From assembly GCF_005049105.1 (NCBI RefSeq), contig NZ_SUKA01000003.1:62001-126000 (forward strand): 64,000 nt of DNA, in the 5' to 3' direction. A model generated the notes under the pieces. The model saw nothing but the letters and a program-made list of their open reading frames with translations. It was not told the DNA's origin and searched no databases. This DNA comes from Sphingobacterium alkalisoli (GTDB lineage: Bacteria; Bacteroidota; Bacteroidia; Sphingobacteriales; Sphingobacteriaceae). Of the stretch, positions 54,037 to 63,191 are shown piece after piece. Numbering within the stretch: position 1 is the stretch's first letter; the number at the start of each line of letters is the position of its first letter. Position numbers and translations under genes: made by a program.

Positions 54037-55350
54037 ATGAAAGAATTTAATCGCCGTGATTTTATCAAATCGTCTTCTATCATGGCAGGGATATCGCTAA
54101 CAGGGACAACATCGATACCTTTGGTGTTGTCAGGTGTGGATGATCACATTAAAATAGCATTGATCGGATGTGGGGGACGAGGTACAGGTGCCGTCGTCAA
54201 CGCATTCGAGTCTGGCCAACGTGTCAAATTGGTTGCGATGGCGGATGCTTTTCAGGAAAATATCAAGACATCATACGATAACCTTTTAAAGAAGTACGGG
54301 GACAAGATTGATGTCCCTGATTCAAGAAAATATGTAGGTTTTGAGGCGTATAAGTCTGCTATTCAAGATGCTGATATGGTCATATTGACTACTCCTCCCG
54401 GTTTTCGGCCTTTACATTTTGAAGAGGTGGTGCGACAGGGAAAGCACGCGTTCCTGGAAAAGCCTGTGGCAGTTGATATTCCGGGGGTACGTCGCATATT
54501 AGAAGCTGCAAAGATGGCGAAACAGAAAAAGCTGAATGTGGTGGTTGGTTTCCAAAGAAGATTCCAAAATAATTATAAGGAAGCTGTAAAGCGAATACAC
54601 GATGGATTAATAGGTAATGTAGTGGCAGGTCAGGTGTATTGGAATAGTGGGGGAGTATGGGTAAGACCACGGAAACCGCATCAAACGGAGATGGAATATC
54701 AGATGCGAAATTGGTACTATTTCAATTGGTTATGTGGTGACCATATCGTTGAGCAGCATGTGCATCAGTTGGATGTTGCCAATTGGATCAAGCAGAAGTA
54801 TCCGGTTTCGATCCAAGGCACGGGGTCACGGGCACATCGCACGGGTAAGGAATATGGCGAGATTTACGATAATTTTGCGATAGAGTTAACATATGATGAT
54901 GGCTCCGTTATTTATAGTCAATGCCGTCACTTTGAGGGCATACATAACCGAGTGGATGAAACATTTCAGGCAACAAGGGGCCGTGCTTATATATCCGCCG
55001 GGAATCAAGCTATTTTATGGGATGACAAAGGAAATGAAATTTTCAGGCATAACGCGAAAGGCGATCCAAATCCGTACGCACAAGAACATGTAGAGTTATT
55101 TGATGCCATCGCGAAAGGAGAGTATAGGTTTCAAGATATCGAATTTTCAGCTTACAGCACATTGACAGGTATTATTGGTCGATTGGCATGTTATACTGGT
55201 AAAGTGATCAATTGGGATCAAGCCCTGAAATCCAACATAGATCTTTCTCCTGAGGTCTATGCCTGGACGGCTAATCCTAAGGTTCTGCCTGATGAAAATG
55301 GCTTTTACCGTGTAGCAAAGCCTGGTATCGTTACAGAGCCTTTCATTTAA
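54037..55350 (+). CDS. Tat-exported Gfo/Idh/MocA family protein
   Basis: 437 residues. The start MKEFNRRDFIKSSS is a twin-arginine signal. The Rossmann part reads IKIALIGCGGRGTG, and EKPVAVD holds the catalytic-lysine motif. The second half has WLCGDHIVEQHVHQLDVANW, the usual His motif of this subfamily. Export to the periplasm and position at the end of a glycan locus suggest action on a released sugar. Some relatives (GH109) use NAD+ to hydrolyse alpha-GalNAc, others are plain dehydrogenases; the motif here fits the general oxidoreductase group better than GH109. Confidence 0.8.
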   Translation: MKEFNRRDFIKSSSIMAGISLTGTTSIPLVLSGVDDHIKIALIGCGGRGTGAVVNAFESGQRVKLVAMADAFQENIKTSYDNLLKKYGDKIDVPDSRKYVGFEAYKSAIQDADMVILTTPPGFRPLHFEEVVRQGKHAFLEKPVAVDIPGVRRILEAAKMAKQKKLNVVVGFQRRFQNNYKEAVKRIHDGLIGNVVAGQVYWNSGGVWVRPRKPHQTEMEYQMRNWYYFNWLCGDHIVEQHVHQLDVANWIKQKYPVSIQGTGSRAHRTGKEYGEIYDNFAIELTYDDGSVIYSQCRHFEGIHNRVDETFQATRGRAYISAGNQAILWDDKGNEIFRHNAKGDPNPYAQEHVELFDAIAKGEYRFQDIEFSAYSTLTGIIGRLACYTGKVINWDQALKSNIDLSPEVYAWTANPKVLPDENGFYRVAKPGIVTEPFI

Positions 55351-55536
55351 AGAAAGAATTTTTATTATTTAAAAAAGTACGGTGGTATCATCAGGACGCG
55401 GAATGTCTAGCCTAGCAATAATTTGTTTACCCAAAATAACGGGACTGGAAACTAATTCGACGGTTGAATGTTACATTAGGTATAGAAAGGATGGAAATTT
55501 GGATATTCCATAGGGCCATTAAACAAATATATACAT

Positions 55537-56193
55537 ATGAAAGCCGTACTAATAGGGGCAACGGGAGCAACAGGTAAAGAGGTATTGGATCTGCTGCTTG
55601 CCCATGATAAATTTACGGAAGTGGTGGCACTGGTTCGTAAGCCACTGCCAATAGCGCATGAGAAACTCCACGCGGTAGTGGTTGATTTTGATAATCTGTC
55701 ACGGTGGAGTGATGTTATACAGGGTGATGTCGTGTTTTCTTGTCTTGGTACGACATTAAAAGATGCCGGTAGCAAGGAAGCACAATTTAAGGTGGATCAC
55801 GATTACCAGTACGAGTTTGCAAAATTGGCGAAAAAGAACGGGATCCCTACTTTTTTACTCATCTCATCATCTGGTGCCGACCCGAAATCATGGATTTTTT
55901 ATTCGAGGATGAAGGGGCAGCTGGAGCAAAATATTGAAGCGCTAGACTTCGAAAGCTTCCTTGCTTTTCGTCCTGGAGCGTTGTTGCGACCGCAGTCTGA
56001 CCGTAAGGGTGAAAAGATAGGCGTTTCGGTTATTTCTTTTTTCAATAAAATTGGTTTGTTTCGCAATATGGCGCCCCTGCCGGTAAGTCGTTTGGCGGCA
56101 TTGATGGTGCGGTACAGTATCAGCCCACCAATTGGTTATACGGTCGTGGGGTCGGGTAGAATTCTAAAAGAATCCAAGAAGCTAGTGAAATGA
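55537..56193 (+). CDS. NAD(P)-binding atypical short-chain reductase-like protein
   Basis: 218 residues. MKAVLIGATGATGKEVLDLL is a G-x-x-G-x-x-G dinucleotide motif at the N-terminus. FLLISSSGADPKSWIFYSRM then KGQLEQ has the S...Y-x-x-x-K arrangement of HTATIP2/NmrA-type proteins. It overlaps the following YjbQ gene by 4 bp, so the two are coupled. The exact role is unknown; many such proteins act in stress or redox sensing. Confidence 0.8.
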   Translation: MKAVLIGATGATGKEVLDLLLAHDKFTEVVALVRKPLPIAHEKLHAVVVDFDNLSRWSDVIQGDVVFSCLGTTLKDAGSKEAQFKVDHDYQYEFAKLAKKNGIPTFLLISSSGADPKSWIFYSRMKGQLEQNIEALDFESFLAFRPGALLRPQSDRKGEKIGVSVISFFNKIGLFRNMAPLPVSRLAALMVRYSISPPIGYTVVGSGRILKESKKLVK

Positions 56194-56612
56194 AGATATA
56201 CCAAGAAACACTTCGGATCACAGCCAAGCCTAGGGGATTTCACCTGATTACCAACGAGGTGGTGAAAGCGCTTCCCGGGATCGAGTCGATTTCGATGGGA
56301 ATCTGCCAGGTGTTTATACAGCATACTTCGGCATCGCTCACCATCAATGAGAATGCTGATCCCACGGTGAGAACCGATTTCGAAACTTTTTTTAACAAGA
56401 CCGTTAAAGAGGATGACCCCGACTATCTGCACGATTACGAAGGCTCGGACGATATGCCGGCCCATCTCAAAAGCGCGCTCTTAGGCTGCTCATTAACCAT
56501 ACCCATTAGCAATGGCCGGTTGAACTTGGGTACATGGCAGGGCATCTACCTGTGCGAACACCGCAATTACGGAGGTGCTAGACATCTTGTGGTCACTGCA
56601 TGGGGAAGCTGA
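56190..56612 (+). CDS. yjbQ: YjbQ/UPF0047 family protein
   Basis: 140 residues, the full length of the family. Characteristic blocks are GICQVFIQHTSASLTINENA with DPTVRTDFE, HDYEGSDDMPAHLKSALLG and GTWQGIYLCEHRNYGG. E. coli YjbQ has weak thiamine-phosphate-synthase activity; its true role is unsettled. It is translationally coupled to the gene before it and ends 18 bp from the convergent AraC gene. Confidence 0.93.
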   Translation: MKIYQETLRITAKPRGFHLITNEVVKALPGIESISMGICQVFIQHTSASLTINENADPTVRTDFETFFNKTVKEDDPDYLHDYEGSDDMPAHLKSALLGCSLTIPISNGRLNLGTWQGIYLCEHRNYGGARHLVVTAWGS

Positions 56613-56630
56613 TGGATAAAGTAAAGGTAC

Positions 56631-57545
56631 TCAATTAAAGGCTTCCCGAAATTCCAGCGGACTTTGGCTGGTTTTCGCCTTAAACATTTTACTAAAGGAC
56701 TGGGAATGCTCGAAGCCCAATTCGTAGGCAATCTCCGAAACCGACAGTGCTGTGGTACTTAGCCGCGTTTTCGCATAATCGATAACTTTATTCTGGATAT
56801 GCTGCTGCGTGTTTTGTTGGGTGTAGATCCGGAGCAGGCTACCCAGATAGTTTGCAGAAATGTTTAATTGCGCAGCAATAGTGGTCACGGTAGGTATGCC
56901 ATGCTCACAAAGCTTCTCTGTGGTAAAATGCTGCGAGAGGAGCTGTTCAAACCGCACCACCAGTTCCTGAGTAGATTTTTTTCGGGTGATAAACTGCCGC
57001 TCGTAAAATCGTTCGGCATAAATCAATAAACGCTCTACTTGTTTTATAATCAGATCCTGGCTGAATTTATCCACGTTGGATTGATATTCTTTTTCGATGT
57101 TCTGAAGGATATCCACAACGGTTTGCTCTTCTTTGTCGGAAAGAAACAGCGCTTCATTGACGGCATACTTGAAAAATTCATATCCGTTGATCTTGGTGGC
57201 TAGGTCGGTATGCCACAAAAAATCGGGATGAATAAGCAACAGCCAGCCGGTAGGTTCGACCTGAGCCTCGGGGTTGACCTCAAGGCGTAGAAATTGATCG
57301 GGCGATACAAAACAGAGTACACCCGAATCAAAATCATATTGCTGTTGACCGTAGTTAAACCGGGCATTTACATTCCGTTTCAAACCGATGGAATAGAAAT
57401 GTTGGATCCATTTTAGTTCGATATCGTTAAGGGGATAGTTCACCTTACTGTAATCGATCAAACTAATGAGCGGATGCTCTGGCTTGGGCAAACCACAGAA
57501 GGTGTGAAATTCGGTGAGCGAATGAAAGCGAAAGGTATTTTCCAT
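56631..57545 (-). CDS. AraC-family transcriptional regulator
   Basis: 304 residues. The N-terminal ~190 residues are a cupin-like sensor (YDFDSGVLCFVSPDQFLRLE). The C-terminal DNA-binding part has IPTVTTIAAQLNISANYLGS and LSVSEIAYELGFEHSQSFSK with FKAKTSQSPLEFR. It belongs to the group that sits beside SDR and oxidoreductase genes. It probably controls the SDR/Atu4866 pair that lies immediately upstream on the same strand. Confidence 0.88.
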   Translation of the reverse strand: MENTFRFHSLTEFHTFCGLPKPEHPLISLIDYSKVNYPLNDIELKWIQHFYSIGLKRNVNARFNYGQQQYDFDSGVLCFVSPDQFLRLEVNPEAQVEPTGWLLLIHPDFLWHTDLATKINGYEFFKYAVNEALFLSDKEEQTVVDILQNIEKEYQSNVDKFSQDLIIKQVERLLIYAERFYERQFITRKKSTQELVVRFEQLLSQHFTTEKLCEHGIPTVTTIAAQLNISANYLGSLLRIYTQQNTQQHIQNKVIDYAKTRLSTTALSVSEIAYELGFEHSQSFSKMFKAKTSQSPLEFREAFN

Positions 57546-57563
57546 CGGTACTAATTTAATGTA

Positions 57564-57905
57564 TTAATTTTCCTTATACAAGATCATACCCCCGTGATAT
57601 AGGATCCCATCTTTAAATTCGCCATCAGCTATAAAACCGGTGTCGTCTTTGTAATCAATGTGATTTCCAGTGACCTGATAACTTCCCTGATAAGCATGCT
57701 TACGGTTGCCGCGGGCTTCATCATACCGGTTATTAGGTAGTAGTTCATGACGGATATACCCATCTTCGGTGACCCACATGCCGATATAGGCTTTGGTGTC
57801 GGCTATGGTTTGGATCGTGCTATTTTTTTTGGTACTCATACAGCTAACATTTAATGCAATAAGGAAAAAGATTAATAGCCGGTGGATAGGGAATAGGCTT
57901 TCCAT
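57564..57905 (-). CDS. Atu4866-domain lipoprotein
   Basis: 113 residues. Lipobox NVSC (C22) followed by a domain of about 75 residues: AYIGMWVTEDGYIRHELLPN, then RYDEARGNRKHAYQGSYQVT and DYKDDTGFIADG, the Atu4866 signature. The function of this small beta-rich domain is unknown; it recurs with SDR and AraC genes. The start overlaps the end of the SDR gene by 34 bp. A later ATG (57839, MSTKK) would remove the lipoprotein signal, so the longer form is favoured. Confidence 0.8.
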   Translation of the reverse strand: MESLFPIHRLLIFFLIALNVSCMSTKKNSTIQTIADTKAYIGMWVTEDGYIRHELLPNNRYDEARGNRKHAYQGSYQVTGNHIDYKDDTGFIADGEFKDGILYHGGMILYKEN

Positions 57906-58708
57906 TTTTCGGATTCTTGGCTTAATAACTGAATTTTTTCCTGTAACATACCATACGCATCTTCACCCATCACGAAGTGCACTGGCGGATGATCCAATTT
58001 GCTCAATTGAATAAACAGCTCGGCTGCTTTTTGTGGATCATTGGGTTGATTGCCATTGATTTGATTCAAATGTGCGGCTTCGGATGCTCTGGCAGAAGTG
58101 TACGCATCGATAGGGTTTGCAGGTGTCTGCACCGAAACTTTGGATAGGAAATCAGTCCTGAAATAGCCGGGATAGACCAAGGTGGTGTGTACGCCAAAGG
58201 GTTCCATTTCTACAGCAAGGGCTTCGGTGAAACCGGCAACGGCAAATTTGGTGGAGCAATAGATGCCAAAAGCAGGAAAGCTGCCTACCAGACCACCGAT
58301 AGAGGCAATGTTGAAAATGTGTCCGGATTGTTGCTGGCGAAGATGCGGAGCGGTATGCCGGATGACATTTAACGACCCGAAAACATTCACATCGTAATTC
58401 CGTCTGGCCTCCTCGTCGGTAAGTTCTTCCAATGTGCCGATTTGGCTATAGCCGGCATTATTAACGACTACGTCAATTTTTCCAAAGGTGTCCAACGCAG
58501 TTTGCACGGCTTTGGCCACGTCGCTGTCATCGGTAATATCCATTTCAAGCGGTAGAAAGTTGTCGTGGCTTCCAATTGCCTCGGCCAGTGCATGTTGATT
58601 TCTTGATGTAGCCACAACGTGATAGTCCTGTGCTAAGAGCTCGTTGACGAGGCTAAGACCTAAACCCTTTGAAGCGCCAGTAACGAACCATACTTTTTTT
58701 GTTTCCAT
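57872..58708 (-). CDS. Short-chain dehydrogenase/reductase
   Basis: 278 residues. Cofactor motif T-G-A-S-K-G-L-G (about 10-17), NNAG, active-site serine in FNIASIGGLVG and the YCSTKFAVAG (Y-x-x-x-K) motif, as in classical SDRs; KG and SR near the nucleotide loop suggest NADP(H). The substrate is unknown. It is followed, with a 34-bp overlap, by the Atu4866 lipoprotein and then an AraC regulator on the same strand, which looks like a small inducible unit. Confidence 0.9.
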   Translation of the reverse strand: METKKVWFVTGASKGLGLSLVNELLAQDYHVVATSRNQHALAEAIGSHDNFLPLEMDITDDSDVAKAVQTALDTFGKIDVVVNNAGYSQIGTLEELTDEEARRNYDVNVFGSLNVIRHTAPHLRQQQSGHIFNIASIGGLVGSFPAFGIYCSTKFAVAGFTEALAVEMEPFGVHTTLVYPGYFRTDFLSKVSVQTPANPIDAYTSARASEAAHLNQINGNQPNDPQKAAELFIQLSKLDHPPVHFVMGEDAYGMLQEKIQLLSQESEKWKAYSLSTGY

Positions 58709-58834
58709 AACGAATTTGTTTTATCTATTTTGATGAAACAAAGTTGGGCATTACGCCGTTGCCCGGTGTGTTCGAATCCGTGAAGGTTGTAGCCGAATCG
58801 TGGATGTCGGATTTTTGTAGTTTCTTTTTATCAA

Positions 58835-59548
58835 CTACAGGCCTTTCTTTCCTTCCAACCAATATCCGTGTAGATTGACTTTGCCGCTGCTGTTTTTCTT
58901 GATAACTTTCCGAAAGGTGTGTGCCGATTTTGCATTTCCCGTCAGGATAAAATGGGCATCGAGCCAGTCGGTTTTCTGGAATAGCGGCAAACTGCTTACC
59001 CAATCTTCCTTCCGGAAGGATCCGTCTTTGGGAAATAAGCTGTAGTTTTCGAGACTCAGTAGGTCTGGAACCCATCTGTTTTCTTCATCCAGTTCGAAAA
59101 AGAACTGAAAAAGCTGCTTATTTTCTTTTAGTATAGGTTGCAAAGAGCAGGCAAGGCCTAAGGAGGTTTCATCGCCAAAAATAATGTACTTGGGAATCGA
59201 TTCTTGATAGTAGTTGTAGGGGCGGGGCTGATTCATCTGGAGCTGATTGCCGATTTGTAACGCATCCATATATTGACTGCCCGGACCATCGCCGTGCAGG
59301 TGGGCGATGCATTCGATAATACCTTGGTCAAAATCAATAGCAGATACGGTGTATCGACGGGAATCGGTGTCGTTTACCCGAAAGTCGATGAAGGAACCGG
59401 GTTTTGATGCCATAGCTGGTAAATCGCCTTGGAAGCTGATCCGCTTCACGGTCGGCGAAAGAAGCTGTATGCTGGATACTTCCATGATAGGCAATTTTGG
59501 CCACAACCTATCTACGACATCGAATAACCATTTTGGTGCGCTTGGCAT
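58835..59548 (-). CDS. Siderophore-interacting-type FAD flavoprotein
   Basis: 237 residues. FAD-binding part with RRYTVSAIDFDQGIIECIAH (R-x-Y-T motif) and GDGPGSQYMDALQIG, then a NAD(P)-binding SIP domain with FGDETSLGLACSLQPI and HFILTGNAKSAHTFRKVI. Such proteins reduce ferric siderophores in the cytoplasm. No siderophore genes are nearby. The short AraC gene at 59664-60524 lies upstream on the same strand with 115 bp between and may be its regulator. Confidence 0.88.
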   Translation of the reverse strand: MPSAPKWLFDVVDRLWPKLPIMEVSSIQLLSPTVKRISFQGDLPAMASKPGSFIDFRVNDTDSRRYTVSAIDFDQGIIECIAHLHGDGPGSQYMDALQIGNQLQMNQPRPYNYYQESIPKYIIFGDETSLGLACSLQPILKENKQLFQFFFELDEENRWVPDLLSLENYSLFPKDGSFRKEDWVSSLPLFQKTDWLDAHFILTGNAKSAHTFRKVIKKNSSGKVNLHGYWLEGKKGL

Positions 59549-59663
59549 AATCTTTAATTTTTATACACAAAGGTATAGGCCACGCAGGGGCAGAACAATG
59601 GCAGGAGCGGTGTAGGTATTGGACGAATCGCGGTTTATTAAGGGTAGTTTTTTTTTTATGGTA

Positions 59664-60524
59664 TTAATGAGCTACGGTTTTCTTGCGGAAGGCAAGCGCC
59701 GGCATACCCGCTATTTTGGTAAATAGGCGTGAAAAGTAGGCATAATCATCGTAGCCAAGCAAGGCTGCAATTTCCTTGACCGACTTATCCGAATGATAGA
59801 GTTCCCGCTTGGCTTCTAGTATAATACGTTGCTGTATGTGGTAGGATACGGGGAATCCGGTGACATTACGTACGCATTCATTTAGGTAAGAAACGGAAAT
59901 ATGCAATTGCTGAGCGTAATCCGCAGGTCGCTTCATCGCGATAAATTGAGTTTCTAGTAATCGAGTAAAGGTATTTTCAATGGCTTCAAAACGGGATAAG
60001 TTGGATGGGGACGTGGATCGTTTGAGATACTGCGAAAGCAACAAGGCAACGACTGTGTTACAACTATCTTTTAGTAGGGAAAAATACAGCTTGTCGGCTG
60101 TTCTTTCATAAAGACCGGTACACAGCGAAAAGGCTTGCTGAATAATCGGCAGATCTCCTGCTTCGAGTTCCAGCGGTTTTACGGGCGAAATAGACTGTAA
60201 CAGGGTCAGGTACTCGGGATGGAGATGTTCATCCTTGATCAGTAGTATATACATCTCGAGCTGCTCTACCTTCAGGGCGCGGTGTACTTGATTGGGCGAT
60301 TGATAAAGTATGCTGGGTTTTTGGATCACATAGCGTTCGAAATCAATCTCGGTTATCGTAAGGCCTTTTTCCTGCAGGACAAAAAAATGGTAATCGTGGC
60401 GATGCGCGTGCAGGAGGGCTTCGTCTGCCCGGAAACTATCGGCAGAGACCTTGGCAACGGCTATGCCATGGTCGGATACATCGGCCATTGACCGTACCGG
60501 AATGGGGTTTCTTTTCTGAGCCAC
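59664..60524 (-). CDS. AraC-family transcriptional regulator
   Basis: 286 residues. An N-terminal cupin sensor (HAHRHDYHFFVLQEKGLTIT, with His residues at the metal/ligand site) is followed by the double helix-turn-helix at ~190-284: ADYAQQLHISVSYLNECVRN and VKEIAALLGYDDYAYFSRLF. It likely controls the downstream siderophore-interacting protein gene. Family assignment is secure; target and ligand are inferred. Confidence 0.88.
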   Translation of the reverse strand: MAQKRNPIPVRSMADVSDHGIAVAKVSADSFRADEALLHAHRHDYHFFVLQEKGLTITEIDFERYVIQKPSILYQSPNQVHRALKVEQLEMYILLIKDEHLHPEYLTLLQSISPVKPLELEAGDLPIIQQAFSLCTGLYERTADKLYFSLLKDSCNTVVALLLSQYLKRSTSPSNLSRFEAIENTFTRLLETQFIAMKRPADYAQQLHISVSYLNECVRNVTGFPVSYHIQQRIILEAKRELYHSDKSVKEIAALLGYDDYAYFSRLFTKIAGMPALAFRKKTVAH

Positions 60525-60642
60525 GTGCTTTTACGATATGGAGGTTAAAGGTAATGATTTTACGGCAACCCGTCTAGGATAACGAGTGCCAAATTGTGTT
60601 TTCGTGAAGACAGCTTGAAGATAGTTGAAGAGGCTTGGAATG

Positions 60643-60774
60643 CTAAAAGTAAAGAAAAGCAATAAGCATGATCAATCGCCCGATCAAAAAGATACCCAAT
60701 GGAACGACAAAAAACCAGATAAAGGCAAAGTACTGCCTTTTGCTCATCCGCGCTAGAAACTTTGGTCTTCTCAT
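60643..60774 (-). CDS. Small single-span membrane protein
   Basis: 43 residues: a basic N-terminus (MRRPKFLARMSKRQYFAFIW) followed by one hydrophobic span to the C-terminus (FVVPLGIFLIGRLIMLIAFL). It lies 61 bp after the stop of the larger membrane protein gene on the same strand. The positive-inside pattern supports a real protein, but no ribosome binding site is obvious and I do not recognise it. Confidence 0.4.
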   Translation of the reverse strand: MRRPKFLARMSKRQYFAFIWFFVVPLGIFLIGRLIMLIAFLYF

Positions 60775-60835
60775 AACAGTAGAACGGGTAAAGTAGCTAG
60801 AAAAGTATAGGGAATTACTTTTGTATCCAGTTGAA

Positions 60836-61480
60836 CTAACCCATTTGATAGCGTTTGAAATAAGGGAGCATAAGGAGTAGATGCGACAGGAAGACGATGG
60901 GTACGATGCAGGTCGGTAATAAATAATATGGAAAGTGGAGAACCGCTATGTTGGGCTGGTCGAATCCTAACTGCTGAATAGGTAACGGGGACGACAGGAT
61001 GGCTAAACCAACAATAAATAGCAGAAATAGACACCCAATAATATTCCAGATCAATAGGACCTTATGTGTTAATATCATCTTGTTGAAAAAAGATAATAGG
61101 AGAATGATCGCTGCACTTAGGCCGATAAGGATGTCGAAATTCCAGCCGGTAAAAGTCATGATCGATGGGATTTGCTGCGCTAAATAGAGATGGTATAAAA
61201 CAAGTTCAACAGGTATTCGAATCAGATGGATCGCCAAAAGCCAACGTATATTCAGTATGGGTGACGCGCGGCGAAGTAACCAACGATAGCTTATAAAGAT
61301 GGATAGTATTATGGGAATTAGGAGGATCGGCGGCGTGGCGATAAACAGTTCATAATAGGCGACAAGACCGACGACGATCTGCCAAAGGGTAAAAATCAGT
61401 ATATTCTTCCAGTGTATGCTCCTTGATAAATACAAGAAAGTTATACTTAGTAAGGAGAAACAAACAAAAAGAAATTCCAT
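60836..61480 (-). CDS. Polytopic membrane protein, unknown function
   Basis: 214 residues with about six or seven hydrophobic segments (1-20, 27-45, 50-66, 78-100, 112-131, 139-160, 183-205). No charged motif typical of a transporter or enzyme is visible. It resembles the many seven-helix hypothetical proteins of Sphingobacteriaceae. A frame over its 3' part (60771-61034) is a shadow. A 43-residue membrane protein gene follows on the same strand. Confidence 0.6.
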   Translation of the reverse strand: MEFLFVCFSLLSITFLYLSRSIHWKNILIFTLWQIVVGLVAYYELFIATPPILLIPIILSIFISYRWLLRRASPILNIRWLLAIHLIRIPVELVLYHLYLAQQIPSIMTFTGWNFDILIGLSAAIILLLSFFNKMILTHKVLLIWNIIGCLFLLFIVGLAILSSPLPIQQLGFDQPNIAVLHFPYYLLPTCIVPIVFLSHLLLMLPYFKRYQMG

Positions 61481-61629
61481 AGTGCGACTAATCTGTCGGC
61501 AAAAGTAAACAATACAGTAGGAGGTAGACTTGCCTTATGGAAAGAAATGGAAGGGATAAGGTGAAAAAATCACTACTAATCGGTATTGATGACATGTTAT
61601 CCACGGCCTAACTTTATCCAAAAAAAATA

Positions 61630-63000
61630 ATGCTAAAATATCTTGTTATACTGCTTTTTTGTGTATCCGTTACTATGGTTTCGGCTCAGGAAATTATCAC
61701 GTTAAATACCGAACACCTTTCTATCTCCATGAAGGTGAAAAATCTGGGATATACCGCAGATATCCTTACGACCAACGATCACGTATCGGATTTATATGTT
61801 GTATCATACACTGTGGAATTTACGTTTAAATGTGGTGGTACTAAATCTTATTCTGCGAAGGATATAAGTATTAGTCCCGGAAAAACGAACAGTGAGGGCG
61901 GTTACACGATCGCGATTCCGGAAGTAAAGGGATGTAAAAATGGGGTGCAGTCGGCGCGATTGACGAGTTTTTCGGCAAAAACGCGCCAGTCATCGGCGCA
62001 AGCTTCGAATACAGCTCAGCAGCAGTCCACCATCTCGCAAAAGGAAGAAGCAACGAACCCGACTACACAAACAGTAACAGCGGATCCGCGTCCTGCTGCA
62101 AATGCGAGTGTACAGGAGCTAGCTGCTTGGCAACGCAGACAGGAAGCAGCAAAGCAGGCTTCCGTACCCACGACGGGTACGTCTTTTGGGAATACGGAAC
62201 CTGTAAAGACCAACAATACAGCGAATGGATCTGCAGAGGCAGACAGGCAGCGTAAACAAGCGGAACTTGACCAGGTACTGCGTAATCTGGAGGCAAACCA
62301 AACACGCATGGCGGAGGAACGCCAACAGACGGAAGAGGTAGCAGGTGCAATAACCGACTATGTGATGGACCTGATCCAAAGTGAACAACAACGTAAATCA
62401 GAAGAAAGGGAAAAAAATAGACTAAGAAATCTGGCAAATAGTGAAAAGGCAACGGTATTAATGAATATGTACTATAACGATGCCATAAATAAGGGGGATG
62501 AATTTGCTATTGAACAGGTTCATAGGGCTTATTTGTTGTGGGGGCAATATGAAGAGGCAAATAAATTTATAGAAGATATGTTTTCTACTTATAGGAGTAA
62601 GTATGCCTTGAATATTAAAATGCAAAAAGAATTACAAGTGATGAATGAAGAGTTATACAGTAGAAAAAAGTATGTCAGAAGGGCTTGGTTGCACCCGGTT
62701 GTAGGTACTGGTATTTTCTACGGGGCATGGAAACTGGGTGAGATAATAGACGAAGATGCGGAGCTGGGAGACGCAACGCCCGGGGTATGGGTACAGACGG
62801 CTGGTGTGCTAGCAGGTATTTATTTTGTGGGCAGTGGGGCTATTAATCTGATATGGTCATTCCAATATGGGAAAGGATCAAGCGAATACAAGGAAGCGGA
62901 ACTGAGGTACAATACGCTAAAAAAACTCTCTGTTCAGGTACACCCCTCGTATGATCCATGGGCAAAAGCACCTCTACTTGGTCTCCGTATTAAATTTTAA
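61630..63000 (+). CDS. Secreted protein with coiled coil and C-terminal hydrophobic segments
   Basis: 456 residues. Signal peptide about 1-20 (MLKYLVILLFCVSVTMVSAQ). A beta domain with one cysteine pair (about 70 and 103) covers ~21-115, then a Ser/Thr/Gln/Ala-rich linker (~116-200), a charged coiled coil (~200-270: RKQAELDQVLRNLEANQTRM) and a helical part. Near the C-terminus two glycine-rich hydrophobic stretches (VVGTGIFYGAW, AGVLAGIYFVGSGAINLIWS) may touch a membrane. I do not recognise a family. A cell-envelope structural or tethering role is only a guess. Confidence 0.6.
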   Translation: MLKYLVILLFCVSVTMVSAQEIITLNTEHLSISMKVKNLGYTADILTTNDHVSDLYVVSYTVEFTFKCGGTKSYSAKDISISPGKTNSEGGYTIAIPEVKGCKNGVQSARLTSFSAKTRQSSAQASNTAQQQSTISQKEEATNPTTQTVTADPRPAANASVQELAAWQRRQEAAKQASVPTTGTSFGNTEPVKTNNTANGSAEADRQRKQAELDQVLRNLEANQTRMAEERQQTEEVAGAITDYVMDLIQSEQQRKSEEREKNRLRNLANSEKATVLMNMYYNDAINKGDEFAIEQVHRAYLLWGQYEEANKFIEDMFSTYRSKYALNIKMQKELQVMNEELYSRKKYVRRAWLHPVVGTGIFYGAWKLGEIIDEDAELGDATPGVWVQTAGVLAGIYFVGSGAINLIWSFQYGKGSSEYKEAELRYNTLKKLSVQVHPSYDPWAKAPLLGLRIKF

Positions 63001-63191
63001 GTATATCAATTGATCTGAACTAAAGCAAGATTCGGAGACCTCATGTCTACTTATCTTGTTTTTTGATTTAAAGGAGCCCGAATGGGTTAGTGAGAAAATC
63101 TCTGGGGAGCGATTTAGTTCAGGATCTTGTTAATTATTGTCTTTTTACGTAACTTTAGCATTAGTATTAACCTACATAATTGAATCTGGTC

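Noticed and set aside
58725-59075. 116-residue frame at the end of the siderophore-interacting protein gene
   Set aside because: It overlaps the real gene in another frame and has no start context.
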